A stretch of 64,000 nt of DNA from Cephalotrichum gorgonifer (lineage: Eukaryota; Ascomycota; Sordariomycetes; Microascales; Microascaceae). Made by a program: the position numbers and the translations under genes. The DNA is taken from contig ONZQ02000004.1 in NCBI GenBank assembly GCA_900312665.1, positions 1,370,244 through 1,434,243 of the forward strand, written 5' to 3'. The notes below the pieces were generated by a model. The model was not told the origin of the DNA and did no database searches. It saw nothing but the letters and a program-made list of their open reading frames with translations. Positions 1 through 13,116 of the stretch are shown here, piece after piece. Each line of letters begins with the position of its first letter. Position 1 is the stretch's first letter.

Positions 1-425
1 TTGCTCCACCACGCCGGCCTCTTGTAGTCGCAGGTCAGTCCGAGGTGCTTGCACGCCGAGCACTGGTTGAGGACCTCGTCGCACTTCTTCCGTCGTAACC
101 TGCAGGTGTAGCATCCTAGAGACACAGAGTCAGTAAAATCGACGCCATCGCCATCGTCATCGCGAGTAATCATAAAAAGGAACAGGTGTTGCGGAGGAGG
201 CCGTCCTGGTTATTGTGGCGGGTGTTTTCGCGTGTAAGCCCGGAGAGCGAGCGGGTGTAAGTCAAAAAACTAACCTGTTCTCGAGCGTCGGTGGAGCTGT
301 GACTTTGCTTTGGTGGTTGAATTGGTAGAGCTTGCAGCTTTTGAAGCCGACTTGGGCTTAACGGACTGTGCGACGGCCATCTTTGCTTGTGAAGGCCTCG
401 TGAGGTCGTCCTGGCGCATCATCAT
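1..425 (-). CDS. Zn(II)2Cys6 transcription factor, N-terminal part (cut by window edge)
   Basis: This is the 5' end of a fungal Zn2Cys6 DNA-binding regulator; the rest lies outside the window. Exon 1 is 425..275 and starts at three consecutive ATGs, the outermost taken as start. It encodes a basic Ser/Thr/Lys-rich lead of 50 residues. The intron is 274..116 (159 nt, GTTAGT donor, CTGAC branch, TAG acceptor, phase 1). Exon 2 runs from 115 to the edge. The join restores an intact binuclear cluster, GCYTCRLRRKKCDE followed by CSACKHLGLTC, with all six Cys and the basic RxRRKKCDE segment. The continuation DYKRPAWWS resembles the KRPxWWS extension that I associate with Moc3-like regulators, which is a family-level hint only. 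The target genes and the C-terminal regulatory domain cannot be seen. An unusually long gene-free interval lies upstream. Confidence 0.87.
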
Positions 426-3400
426 GGGGGGTTGCGTTGCCATTTGTATCTTCCCTCTATGTTTTCCTTCTTTCCTCTTTCACTTATTCCACTCTTTGGG
501 GGGGGGCGTGGTTCCCTTTTCTTGCGAATGGGAGGGGGGAAGCTCGAAGTGTCGCTCCTTTCCTTTTCCGCACGTTGCTTGGGGTGGGGCGCGGACAGGG
601 GAGGGGGTGAGCTAAGAGCGAGTTTTTGCGCACGGTCGACGGTTGACGGCCGGGGGGCGGGGGTGAGGGGTGAGGGGTGTGTGGTGTGGGTGTGGTCGAA
701 CCGGGGTCGGTGGGGTGCGAGTTGTGATGACAGTGCAGAATTTGTCTTTACGACACTGTTTCGAGGCTCGAGCCGACCGAAAGCGGGACGAGGAAAGGAC
801 AGGGGTGGGGGCAGAAGGGAAATGTGCGTGTGACTGTGACTGAATGACAGAGACAGAGAGGAAGGAACAGCCAGGGTCGGGGCCAAGCGGGGAACGGTCG
901 GGTTCGTTGATGAGATTTGATGGAAGGAGAAAAGAGATCCGAGGCCGCAGAAACCTGAAGATCAAAGATTGCCGCTTCTTGAATTTCTTCCTTCGGGAAA
1001 CGAATATCCACACGTTCCGTGATTTTTCGTCGTTTGGCGTATTAGATTATATCGCAGCAGCTCGCGCGCGTGTTTTGTTGTAGGTCATTAACTTTCGTCG
1101 GTACAAGGAAACCAGTTCGTTCGTATCGTCGTGTCGGTGGGTGGTGTATTATCGCCAGCGAAGATTGGGCGGTTTTTTTTCTGAAAAAAAAAAAAAAATT
1201 GACTCGTTGTTGATGCTGTGAGTCGGGTTCGTTCGAGTGAGTGGAATTAGGGTCCAAGCAAGGCCTGCTTGCCGTCTTCGAGTAACTCGTAAATCGTCAA
1301 GATTGTCGAGAGTAAACAAAAAGAAGAGTTCGTTGGATCCGGGGTAATTCTTTCTTTCGAAGAAAGAAGATGTCAAATAAAGAAAGGCTAATAAAAAATG
1401 ATGAAAAATACGGGAGAGCAAAGGAAAAAAACAACTTGGGAATGGAAACTTTTCTTGAGAACACACTTGGGGACTTGAAGCACTCTCAAGAGTAGGGTGT
1501 TGGACGGCCGCAAAGTCTTATATCGACTGGTCTCCCATCTCACGACCTTGTCGAGGATGGGGCCGACTGGGTCACCAACAGGCGGGGGACGAGGGAAGGG
1601 GGGGGACCAGGTTGCGCGCTATTGGCGTGTTCACCCGTCATGTTTCTATTTTTGGGGCTGTCCCCCATGGGATTTTCAATGTCTACTTCCCGATGCGGAC
1701 CACCGCGCCTAGAGGCGCCAATCATGGGCGAGCTTGGTTTGCAGGTGGCCGCACCTCATGCTGGCCTTGCAGGTCTGGTCACGGCCAATATGCCGCCCAC
1801 TCACACCAACATCAGCATGGCATGCCATCCTCCATCCTCCGTCCTCCATCCTCCGAGCCTTGCTTGCATGGCGTCGTCACGGCACTAGCAACCTGGACCT
1901 TGTGGGTGACTTGTATTACGCCCGTTTACCTCACCAAGAGTATGTAGCTGACGCTAAGGCGCGTCTGCTCATGTACTTTGAGGTCAGAGAGAGTTGAGAT
2001 ATGTATGCATCTCTGCCACATCAGTTTTGCAGAATATCCGAACACGACCTCGCAGCTCCCGTTTTTAGCGCAATGTACGTATAGAGTGGTACAGCTGCGA
2101 GTGTGTAGTAGCGACCCACATTCAAGTTCAGCCTGTTCCTGTTCCTTGTCCCACACCATGTTTGTTCCTATTTTTCGTCCCTGCCTTCTAGACCCTGGTC
2201 GCAGTCCCCCCCGCCCTGCCAACACCAGAATAGAAGACTCTCGTTGTGGACAGAGTTGATTTCCAAGAAAATTCGGACAGGGATCGACCTGGATAGCGCT
2301 TGCCCTACTGGCCGTGGAAGAGCCGACCCACATCCGGATGCACCCTCGTCGGCAAGATGGGGTGACCGGCAGCTCACAGATATCCCTCCCCTCGCAGCTC
2401 GCTTGAACAGACGCGCAACCACGCTCGGCCCGTGCCTGGAATGGGTATGTTGGACGCGATGAGATGTCGCTGTTGCGCTTGTGTCCACGAATAGCTCTCT
2501 CTGGCCACGGGCCGACAGAAGAGGTTGCATCCGAAGCTGCTTTTTTTGCCGATTGTCGTGGGGCAACATGCGTCTCGGTATCGTTATCACCAGCGAGCCG
2601 GTCTGGGCAGTATTTACCCAATATCTCATCCCAAGCCTTCAAATATATACGGCTGGTTTATACGTAGTGAAATAGAGAACGCGATTCCATATTCTATTGC
2701 TATTGAGGCCAAGATCACTGTTAGCTGCTCCTGCTTAGGAGACGGTTTGGACAGTTTACATGTAAGCAACCACCGCCCATTTTGTAAATTTCTTCATGAG
2801 AAAATGCCCGTTGGGGCTGGCGTGAGAAATGGCCTTCCCCAGTCTTCATGAAGACTCAACCCGCCCAGGAACAGACCCTCACACCCCCTCCGGCCATTCG
2901 TGCGAGTAGTGGCGACCAGAAGGATCGGATATGAGTATTTAAACCGACATCTTCCCCCGCAACAAACTCACTCATACATGGCCGCCGCTTTAGGTCCATC
3001 TGATTATGAGAATGACAGAGACTCGGGTGCTTTCCCTTGCCAAGTTCCGAAGAGAGCCACGGACTCTAGCTTATTGAGACGAGTGCAGAGGGGACACAGA
3101 CCTAATTTCCCAGTCACAATGGGCGATCCATTCATCTTCCGAATTCGGTCGAAGGGGTGGGTGGTGAACAATGCCACCCACACCAATTCTTTCTCCTCGT
3201 CCGATCCCTGACCGCCTATTGGACGAGAATACGCAGAGCCAGACCAAGAAAAGAGAAGAGGGTTGTAACTTCACAGTATCACCGTGGAGGGAGGGGGGGG
3301 AATCATGGTCAGCACACCATCTCGACTCCCCTTCCCTCCATCCCCGCACTGTGATTCGCTCTCCGAGATGTGACGAAATGCAGGCCCGTGCAGGACCAAC

Positions 3401-4692
3401 AAAGACGCGGGACCAACCGATCCTAGCGGCGTGTGACGAGACAGGGGTCCGTACCACTCTCGTCCTTAGGCGAGGTCGCCGATTCCCCCTGTGATTGGTC
3501 GGTTTGAGGGGGGCACACGGGCGGGAGGGGTGGACGCTAGCGAGCTAACCCCGTTAGCGTGCAGGTCCCACTCGCGTCAGCTTTTTTGCTTGGGGGTTTG
3601 GACCAATCCCGCTCACTCATTCTCTGGGGGTTGACAGGGGTCGGACGGTCCGGAGGCTAGCTGAGCATTCCCCCGGCAGAACAAGGTTCTTGGTCCGAGC
3701 TTTCTCCTTTTCGACCATGGCTTTTTTTTTCTTCCCTTGAAGAAGGACGGAGTGTGGGCGGGGTTATTGTGCTCATGACCGAGTGCGACGGGTGTGGTCG
3801 TACGTAACTTGGGGGCCATTCTGTTCTGGAGAAGAAGGCGCACCCGATCTCCCCCCCCCCTTTTCTTCCTCTGCGCCCGCTGACAGCATTTGCTCAGTCC
3901 ATGATCTAATTATCCGTCTTATTATCTCTCTTACTCGTACTTATTCCTTTTCCCGCGAGGACTATGTCACCTTCTCTGGATGAGCATGATATATTCCTTT
4001 GTAATATAATGAGCGAGTACTTTTTTTTTTTGGTAGTATTGGAGTGAAAAGGGATGCACCTATCTGACCACCTCTTCCGGCCGAGTTTAGCTCTTCCCCC
4101 GGTCTTGACATCGTCTCAGTACGACGTAAGATACTCGAGTCTCCCCCCACCGCCCGCATCCTGCATATCCAGCACAGGGCAGCTTCGATCTGGCTTTGTC
4201 AGTTGTCTCTCCCCCCCGCGCCTTCCCCCCCAAGATTTCTATTTTTGCCTCTCCCGCTAGACCGAATCTTGACGACGTAGTCCGTTTCTGGTGAACTATT
4301 GTTCTCTTTGTGTGATATTTGCATGAGCACTCGTAAGCAAGTGTGTATTCTTCTTGCCTACAATAGAAGTGTGGGGTGTGCGTCTTCCTCGCACACATTA
4401 TCCGGAGTTCTTGATAAGGACCTTAATAATACCTTGTCGATAGTCAAGGAAGAGAAGGGTCCTTCTACTACCCGTGACATCGTCCTCACAGGGTGGGCAC
4501 TGAGCTCAATAGGGGATCAGGTCCCCCGCAGATCTCGCAGCATAAACCGAAAGAGGATCGATGATCGAGTAGGCTTAGGGTATACTACGTATAAGTGGTC
4601 CTGCTATATGCCAGGTTTACCACCGTCCCACCTTAGCCCCGTCGGTGCCGGTTGTCAAGTCCCTTGTCCTCTTTATTTTATCCATCTTAAAA
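426..4692. other. Gene-free interval upstream of the Zn2Cys6 gene
   Basis: This is the first third of a 12.7-kb stretch without a credible gene. It contains purine- and pyrimidine-rich tracts (G-rich near 500-680, A14 near 1185, poly-T near 4020). The open frames in it have no domain, no splice-compatible partners and no codon bias like the real genes. The 238-codon minus-strand frame at 1926-2642 was judged random. It presumably holds promoter and 5' UTR sequence for the transcription factor. Confidence 0.6.
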
Positions 4693-5070
4693 TTCTCGAT
4701 CTTCGCTTCGTTCCCGGTTGCAACATGGCGCAATCAACCCCCTTCCCCCCCCCCCCTTCCTCCNNNNNNNNNNNNNNNNNNNNNNNNNNNNNNNNNNNNN
4801 NNNNNNNNNNNNNNNNNNNNNNNNNNNNNNNNNNNNNNNNNNNNNNNNNNNNNNNNNNNNNNNNNNNNNNNNNNNNNNNNNNNNNNNNNNNNNNNNNNNN
4901 NNNNNNNNNNNNNNNNNNNNNNNNNNNNNNNNNNNNNNNNNNNNNNNNNNNNNNNNNNNNNNNNNNNNNNNNNNNNNNNNNNNNNNNNNNNNNNNNNNNN
5001 NTTCTCGATCTTCGCTTCGTTCCCGGTTGCAACATGGCGCAATCAACCCCCTTACCCCCCCCCTTCCTCC
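4693..5070. repeat. Assembly gap (N, 4764-5001) flanked by a duplicated ~70-bp sequence
   Basis: A run of 238 N is bordered on the left (4693-4763) and right (5002-5070) by nearly the same sequence in the same orientation, starting TTCTCGATCTTCGCTTCGTT and ending in a C-rich tract and TTCCTCC. The copies differ only in the length of the C run and one A/C. This is what two contig ends look like when they overlap at a homopolymer and are scaffolded instead of merged. A real tandem repeat collapsed around a gap is possible but less likely. Confidence 0.9.
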
Positions 5071-8000
5071 TATCTTCAAATAAAGATTTTCATGTACCCC
5101 CCCCCGGGCGACCCGGGTGATATTATCACTTGTACAAGCCGGGTACATTCATAAGAAAATCAGCCCCCCTCTTCATGGTCCCGCTTCTATGCCACAACGG
5201 TACTCGTGATGTCACCTCGCAAGGGAACTGTGACAGATAATACGACTATTCCCTCATATATGGACGATTGAGACCATCTGGCGTTGGTCGGATTAATGCC
5301 CGATTCAACCCACAACCTGGGAGGATTCAGCCCCGCCGATAGAGGACCACCCCGTGTGGGAGCATACTCAGATTTCGCGACTCAAATATTTGGGGGCGGG
5401 GTTCAAGAATTATCCGGGAAAACAGAGCAGCGCCACTTTCCCCCTCGTTCTCCTACCCCCCCCCCCCCCCAAAGCTCGGTTTGGTTACGGTCGGAGGAAA
5501 CACGGCTTCTCCTCCTCCTCCAGCTATCGGCCCTGGCTATCCCTCGTACCCCGAGTCCAAGCGGAGAAAGCCACTCGCTTCCTTTCCCCGTGTGGGGTCC
5601 ATGAAAAGCCTCTTTTCTCGTGGGCGAGAGCGGCCACGGGACTGACGACCTGCAGACGCCACTCTTATGCCTCCCCCGCCATTTGATGGGTTTCCGCAAG
5701 TACTCGCGCTGCCGCGACCGTTGTTTGATACCGAGCACGAGTAATGCCTTACAGAAAACTGCTCTCTTTTCACTCTGTCCTCCCCCCCGCACGTGAGTGA
5801 ACTCGGATGATCTTCTTGTCCTCCACAACGCTAGATAAGCTCGGGTGGGTACGCGGAGTTTGGCCGAGTGTGACGCACCCTCTCCTCAAAATTCACCCCA
5901 TCCGAGGAGTGTGTCCCAGCGGGTCCGTAGATGCATGATACCCGGTGCATATACAGGTCGCACTCGCGCGGGGTTGCTTCCCGGCTGCGGGGGGACTTCG
6001 TCCGCAGGAGAGGAGTCGAGTCGAGCAGCTTCGACTTTCCAAGTTGGGCACAATCGAATGCAAGGGGATGGATGAACTGGTGCTTTCGAGGAAGTCGTGC
6101 GAGGGGCGAGGGGTGGCCGTTCTAGTTCACTCACCAGTGAGCTCTCCCCTCAATAGCCTTGTCCGTCGTCCTCGAGGAAGAGACAGGTAATATTCACATC
6201 CGCAATTTCCTTCATCACACCTGCTCATCAAAGCAAGCCATACAAGCAAGGACTGGAGAAAACATGGCAACGATAATCTCCTAGTCCCCGTCATTGCCGA
6301 CCCTGGTTCGCCAAACCTGAGTTAGCAAACGCCCTTCCCCCCCTTCTGTCCCCACTGCTGAAAGCTACCTTGCCAAAATTTACTGAACCGACCCCTCCCC
6401 CAAGTCAAAGCTCGTAGCGATGAAGGGTGTGTGGGTGGAATCCGTTCGAGCGCACTGTGGGAGATCTAGGCGGGTCCAGAGCTGCAAAAAGCCCGAAAAG
6501 CCTATCAATCAGTCCGTGTACAACCATGGACGCCCCCCGCTATACGATGTCCAGCCCCCTCGTCCAGGTTGCCCTTCCCCCCTACCCCCCCCCCCACTCG
6601 CCCGCCCGCGGCCGAGTAGGGACTGAATAAAGCTTCACGACAGGCCCGGGAAGAGTGCAACGGTGGCATATTAATGAAGGTGCTGCAGTGATCTACCAAC
6701 CAATATGCTCGAATCGAGACCTAAAGGTGTGTCTACTCTTCAGTATATATGTATGGGATGTCCTCCTATTTGAGTATGCTCGTATTCCCCATCCAGGGAT
6801 GATAGTGTTTTGGGGGCCGCGGACGAGAAGAAATCTGCCGGTCGAGGTGGTGAATACGAAGAGGAGAGAGGGGTTTGAGAAGAATGAATTGGCCTCCACT
6901 AGGACGGAAGTGCTCGCAGCCCCCATCCGGTGTGGTGAGTGGGTCTGTAGCACCATGGCATTCGCTTCGCGGATACTTGACCGTTGGTGTGAGTGAACCT
7001 GGGGACTCGGCATTATGCTCTCGGCCATGGGATAGTCCGAAGATATTACGTTAGCTTGCTTGTGCGAGCCACTCCTCCTTCGAGGGACGGAGAATCAGCT
7101 ATTAGCTCCCTTGCGTCGCCGCCTCGTCTTTGGAGATTTTCGCTGTCACTTCCCCAGCCTTTTTGTCTTAGCTTACACCTACCCTTGTCCATCAGCGATT
7201 TAATAATACAAAGGTGTAGATTGCCTGCAGTAGCTAGATATTCGAGACCAAACTCTTATCCGGAGAGTATCATCCATCCTCACTACACACCCCCTCCAGT
7301 GCGAGTCATTTTACCCCCCGCTCCTTTGGTCCCTGTGGAGAACTCGGGAGTGTGGGTTGCTCAAGACCGGAATTGACCATCCACGCCAAGACCGTCTCTT
7401 TCTCGCTCTCATCGCACTTTCTTGCTTCTTGCCAATCCGGTCGCGACCACGGCCCCTCGTGCGCTTCACCTGAGTGCGCTCCCACATCCTTCCCTCTCAT
7501 GAACCACTGAGGGAGAGGTGTCGCATTGCTCGGCCGTCATGTGAGCAGGAACAAAGTGTAAAATGCCATCTTCACGAAATCATTGGATCAGATGGTGAAG
7601 GTGAGGCATTGACGGGAAACGACTCGAGGGTGGACGACCAGGGCGAAGCAGCCGTCTGACTGGCTGGTGATGGTGACTCTCGAGACCGGGATCCCTGTCC
7701 GCCTGGCCCGCACCTCGGCTGCAAGTAGCTAGCAGGTGGGCGCGGGAAGCCAGAGGGGATGGTGATTTGCGCACAGGACAGCTTGAGCCCTGGTCATGAT
7801 AATGAAGATCATCCCAGGGTTCTCCTTGTAAAATCTGAACGAGGGACGGCAAAAGAGCCACCCCCTCCCCCCCGTCGTCGGCTTTTTTTCTGTCCCGCCC
7901 TCCCCGCCCGTGCCATCATCGGGTAGACTCGGTCAGGGTTGATAGGGAATAATAGGTCAACCGGGGAAAATGGGCGAGCGTGGACTTGAGACAATAAAGG

Positions 8001-11000
8001 CGCAGGTCGGCGGGACACATCCAATGGACTTGAGAAAAAGGCGTTGTTCCATTGAGGACGGAAGCGGAGCTTGACGATGAAATCCACGTCCGGTTCGGTG
8101 GTTCCATCGCCTGACTCAATTCTCGCCCGAGTTCCTCGGAGCCGTGCATATGTGGAAAAGCGGAGGCAGGTGCTTCCCTCTCAGACAGGACAAGAGCATG
8201 GCGTGGGCAACAAAAGACGGTGTGAGGAGACTCACTAGCAGGTCTGGCAGGTGCAATCCTGGCCCATCTACTCGTACTAGGTAAAAGCACCCCGGCACGT
8301 GCCGAAACATACCTCACTACCTAACATTACCACTTCGTACTCTTTGCGGATGTATTCCAACCTCCGCGCTCCGTGGAGGAAGGTGCGATTGGGGAGGGGC
8401 GGGGGCAGGAGTTTGAATACGCCGTAATAACGGACGGAAAGGCGGAAGATTGGATATCCCGCGTCATGCACAACGGGCAAACATCTGGATCGGCCGCTCC
8501 TGCGCCTTTAGTCTCATGCAAAAGACCGCACAGTGTGTGAGTATCTTAGGAGGAATCCCAGCTCTTTCCTCAATATCGAGAAGGATTCGCAATCGTCTGC
8601 CGTGGGGGGCCGTACTAGTAAAATCTAACTTCGAGAGTGTCCCCTCGCTCCTGCCCACTAGCCACTCTGGGATGACTCTCATCCCTGTTCTCATCCTCAT
8701 GACTAGTGCGCTCTCGCCCATGTCCCCGTCTTCCCGAGACACGAGGACAGGGTAGGTTGGACGTTAACGCAACGCCGGTATTCCCTCGAATACTGTGCTA
8801 GTAGTTAATAGGGATGCTAGATCGTCGGTGAAAAGAAACCACCAGGAGTACATAGCACGGCATAACTACAAAACACAAAACACAAACACAACATGGGATG
8901 GGCTGCTGCCCCTGGAGCTAGAGCGCCACAAATATCGACTGCCACGGTATTTTGCCAAACACTTCATGGCTCCTGTCGGTCTGGGGCACACTTTCTGTAC
9001 TTCGTAATACTGTGCCATTGTTTATCGGTGCGTCAGGCAGGAGCCGGGGGGGAGGGGGCAGGGGGGCGGGAAGGAGCCTGTCCCGTGCAGGTAGGTGCAG
9101 CTGCAGCGCGCCGATGAGATTCAATTCTTTTCCCTTCCCTGCAACGCAGCCGACGGGGCCAAGCCAGCAGGCGGAAGTGCGGAAGTTATAAAGCGGAATT
9201 AAACATTTTGGCCTAGCCTGATGGAGCTTCGATAACGCCCCGCTAGATTTCCGTCCGTGGCATGAGAAAATTAAAGCTTTTGTGGGGAGATGCGAGTGGG
9301 GAGTTATGTAAGTGCCAAAGACATTCCAGCACCGGATTTCGTTTTATCTACTTATACCATGTACGAGAAGCTGGAGCTGTCTCACCGTACCACCACGCAT
9401 GTAGCCTGTATCCCCGGGCTAGAACATTTCAGAAACTCCGGAAACTTCTCGAGAATGTTCCCGGGTAGCAGCCAAAGGGGTTCGTGGAGAGGAACTACTT
9501 GTTTCCTACATAGCCTAGTCAGACAAGCTGCAGAGCGAACATGGAAAACGGAGAACGTATGCCGCACCAGACCCGGAACCGGTATCCGGCGTGAACCGCA
9601 GACAGCATGTCCGTGCCGGGCATGATCGGGAATGCATGAAAGACACAATGCAAAAGATGAGAAGAAAAAAAAGTATGGAATCCCATGCATCAGACCTCCA
9701 CGGTACAACCATGTGGAAAGCCCAGGGAACGACTCCGTCCCCTTTGTTTCGGGATCCGGAATGCCCAGGTGGCTGGGTGGCTGCTGGAAAGGTGCCCAGC
9801 AGAGCTCACGTAGAGAGCGCCGATGGCCCCGGGTTTAGACCTCGGAGGTGCACGAAGTGCTGTAGCTGTCCGCGTTAATCGGTATCACTTAGCCGATTCC
9901 CGACGCCGGATTCTTTTCCAAGAGAACCCCGCTCCTCCCTCTGCGTGAGTAAGATGGCCGAACCATTGTCATTCCTTGACCGCCACCGATCCTCCAGCTA
10001 TGAGGTCATACGAGTGACATCAACGAGGGGGCCCACTCCAGTGCCACGAGGGGGCGGGGAATGGGGGAGGCGTAAAGAAAGAAAACTTCGTCTCGTGGGA
10101 TCCACGCTGCGCCCCTCGGCCTCGATTCTGGCCGCGTTGCGCAAAGTCATGTGTGTCGTGAACCCCAGATGCAAGGCCAATGGGTGCTGACAAAACAGGC
10201 CAGAGTCCACGAGATATTATCCTTCTCCATCAAGTGACGAATTCCAGCAGGACCGGGGTATGGGCGGCGAAAGAAGATCCACTAACGCACCGTTCACCGT
10301 CCGTCAGCGGGTCATCCCTTGCACCAATCTCCGGACGTGCAGGGCTAGGAGCTTCGATCCCCCCCCTCGACGACGAATGGCTTTCAGCGCTGTTTCACCG
10401 TTTCACCGCTACAAATGACAAGGAACCTGTGTGTAAAGGCCGAGGTGGCTGATTGTGCGCCACTGACAGGTCTAGCGAGGCCACGAGACTATTATGCACC
10501 TGTGGGCAAGAGACAAGGGCTGGGGCGTGGATCTTCTCCAGGCTCGTTCGGTCATAACTCCGATCGAAAATACGAGCGACGAGCACCCTCAAAGCTAAGA
10601 CCGGGGGGGGGTGTCCAGCTTCCTTGAAGAACGGTCGGGTTTACGGGCCCGGAGTGCATGCGAGTACTTGTACGTCGTATGTCGTATAGTAAAACTGACG
10701 GCCCAATGGGCCCAATACCCACCGGCATTGAGCACCTTCCCGCGGCCGCAGTGAAGCAGACCGGGTGGATTCCTACCTAGCATGCCCACGGAAGCTCTTG
10801 AGCATCAGTATGTGCGTGCGCCTACCCGTACCACGACTATTCGATATTGACAGCTACCACAAGTAAAAAGTCGTAAATGTACGGAATATGTATAATAATG
10901 TAATTGTGCATGTTGGTGTGTGTGCGATCTCGAACGCCTAAGGGTAATAAGCTCTTACTCTCAACGTCTAGCCAAAGGGGGGAGATATGTCGCCGATCCC

Positions 11001-12460
11001 CCCGTGCTGGGGTGGCGGGGTGGGCATTGAATTTCCCTCCGACGTCAAGGGCTTGAGCAAGGTATATCCCGGACGGGGATGCTGGGATGGCAAGGGAGCT
11101 GTGAGCAGCCGACCAGGTCTGGCCCGTCTTGGCAAGGAAAAAAAAATGGCCAGGGCCGAATGCGGCGCGGAGGATCCGGTCACATCACATCACGTCCGAG
11201 CTGTGATCCGACATGCAGCCAGACTCGCGAAGCACATGTCGACACCCCGCTCCAGCAGTTGGAGTGGCCGGATCCGGACGGATTTGCGAGTTAGCCAGGG
11301 CCGTCAAATTGGCCTAGTCGGTGAGAACGCCACGACCAGCAGTCGAGGCGTAGCTCACGGGGTTGGGGGTTGAACCAGGAGGGGAGAGGCCAGAGGGAGA
11401 GGCCAGAGGACAGGACTGGTGCTTTCAATTTTGTACCTGCGAGAGACGAAGTTTTCGAGAGGGCGGTCTGGCCAACGGTGGTGGCTGGTGTCATTCAGCG
11501 CCATCATCAACCTTGGAGTTGCTTGAAAGCTGCAAGCACTTACACAGTTGCCGTCGTCGGGCACCGGCATCTGAAATGCGGCCCACGTACGACGTGCTCG
11601 TAAGAGATAGATTGCGCGGGATGAAGACGAAGACGACGAAGCGGCGGCGCTTGTTTCTCTGTGCCTACTGGCAATCATAATTTCTGTGTGCAAGAGCTTT
11701 CCCCTTCCGTGTCCCGTTTTCCCGCGTCCGTAACGGTTGATCTCGTCAATGCCCTGCAGACAAAAAAAGAGGAGGAAAGGAGGATGGAGGGGGAGGATGG
11801 GATGGGCCAAACCCCGGCGCTTAGCTGGACCTAAATTTGGAGCCAACCAGACCACCCCATGGTGGATTTCTGGCCAATCATGGCGTGTGACGGCCCCCAT
11901 CCACCTTTTTTGCCTTCTGTTCCTGTTCACTTTGAACGGAGCCGGTCGGGGGATAGTGGGGCCGGTGGTCACTTTCCTCCAATGGGACGCTAGCGCATAC
12001 CTTCGCAATGTCCGTTTTCTATGGAACCTTGTGCGTGTGCCTCCACGGGAACCACTGTAACCAATGCAGCTCTCGACCCCATCTGCACCTACTCGCTGCT
12101 TTCGTCCAATAGCCCTTCGTCGCTTGGCGCCTTGGGGGCGGCCCCCCTCTTGGGTGTGTGTTGGGCAAAAGGGTGCGGTACCGGTGTACATGGAACCAAT
12201 GTGACGAATGTAAGTCAGGATAGTGCCAAGACGATGTACCCCGTACTTGTTCCGCTTGAGCTTTCCCTCTCCCCGGCGAGGGTGGTGACCAAGTTGGACA
12301 GGGTACGCCTTCTATAATTATAGCAGTTGCAGTTGGCTGGGTGCATTGCGCATGGTGCATGGCCTGACAGCTCTGAGGGTGTGCGAGCACTGGTCCGTCG
12401 ATCTTGTGGAGGGAGGAACACGGAAACAGGAAACAAAACGAGAAACGGAGTTGTGGAAAC
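5071..12460. other. Long gene-free interval
   Basis: Seven kilobases with no gene I can support. Short frames occur on every strand, the longest being 278 codons on minus at 11355-12191. They are rich in Arg/Ser/Pro and lack recognisable domains or consistent splice sites. Frequent C or G homopolymers are present (for example near 5456-5470 and 6583-6594). No tRNA, rRNA or transposase signature was seen. It may hold distal regulatory sequence or noncoding transcripts of the two flanking, divergently transcribed genes. Confidence 0.55.
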
Positions 12461-13116
12461 GGATTCCCGCCCCTCCCCCCTCTTATCGGCCCTCTCCCCT
12501 CTCCCATTCCCCTGCTCTTGCAAGCGAGTCATATCTCACCGACTTATACCTCAGCTTCCGTTCTCGTTCTCGTTCTCGTGCTCCCCACACCGCGGCCCTC
12601 CGTTTAGACCACCCCTCCGTCCTGCCGTTAGACCGCCGTGATACATAGCCGAATCACACATACACTAGAACCGACTTGCAGAACGACCGTCCAGGGGCCG
12701 TGATCTCACCTCTCTCACTCGCCCGTGCGATATCACAGATACTTAACCACCCGGGTGCCGCCGCCCGGCCACCCCTCAACCCCACCCCCTCTCCCCTCTC
12801 CGCCTCGAGAAAAGACGTGATGAGTCTTTTGGTATAATCCTTTCTTTTCCTTTTCATTCAGTCTCGTCTCCTATCCATCATATCTGCATTTTCCTTTGCT
12901 GGCTCAATAAGCATCCGTCTCCTTCTGGTCCCGGTCACTCTCTCGGAAAACGTAAAACCCTCGGTGGGCCAACCTAGATCTACTAACGCTGCCGGCGACG
13001 GCACTCCCAATCGTCTAACACCCGGGAGGTGAAAAGACGACGTTCCTCGAGAACCGAAAAGAAGAAATCAGCAAATATACGCACAGCGGACGTTAATTTC
13101 GCCTGAAGCTTGCATC
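12461..13116 (+). promoter_or_regulatory. Pyrimidine-rich promoter/5' UTR region of the SAM-PH gene
   Basis: The region just upstream of the SAM-PH gene is strongly CT-rich on the plus strand (about 12465-12910). It includes a TTCTCG microsatellite at about 12556-12580. Such CT blocks are common at fungal core promoters. The likely 5' UTR precedes the ATG at 13117. No specific factor site is claimed. Confidence 0.4.

Noticed and set aside
1926..2642. 238-codon minus-strand frame
   Set aside because: Composition is mixed, there is no domain, hydrophobic pattern or splice partner, and codon use is unlike the real genes.
4299..5154. Open frames running across the N gap
   Set aside because: They are artefacts of N translation and the duplicated flanks.
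11355..12191. 278-codon minus-strand frame
   Set aside because: Arg/Pro/Ser-rich noise with a low-complexity Ser run; no recognisable motif.
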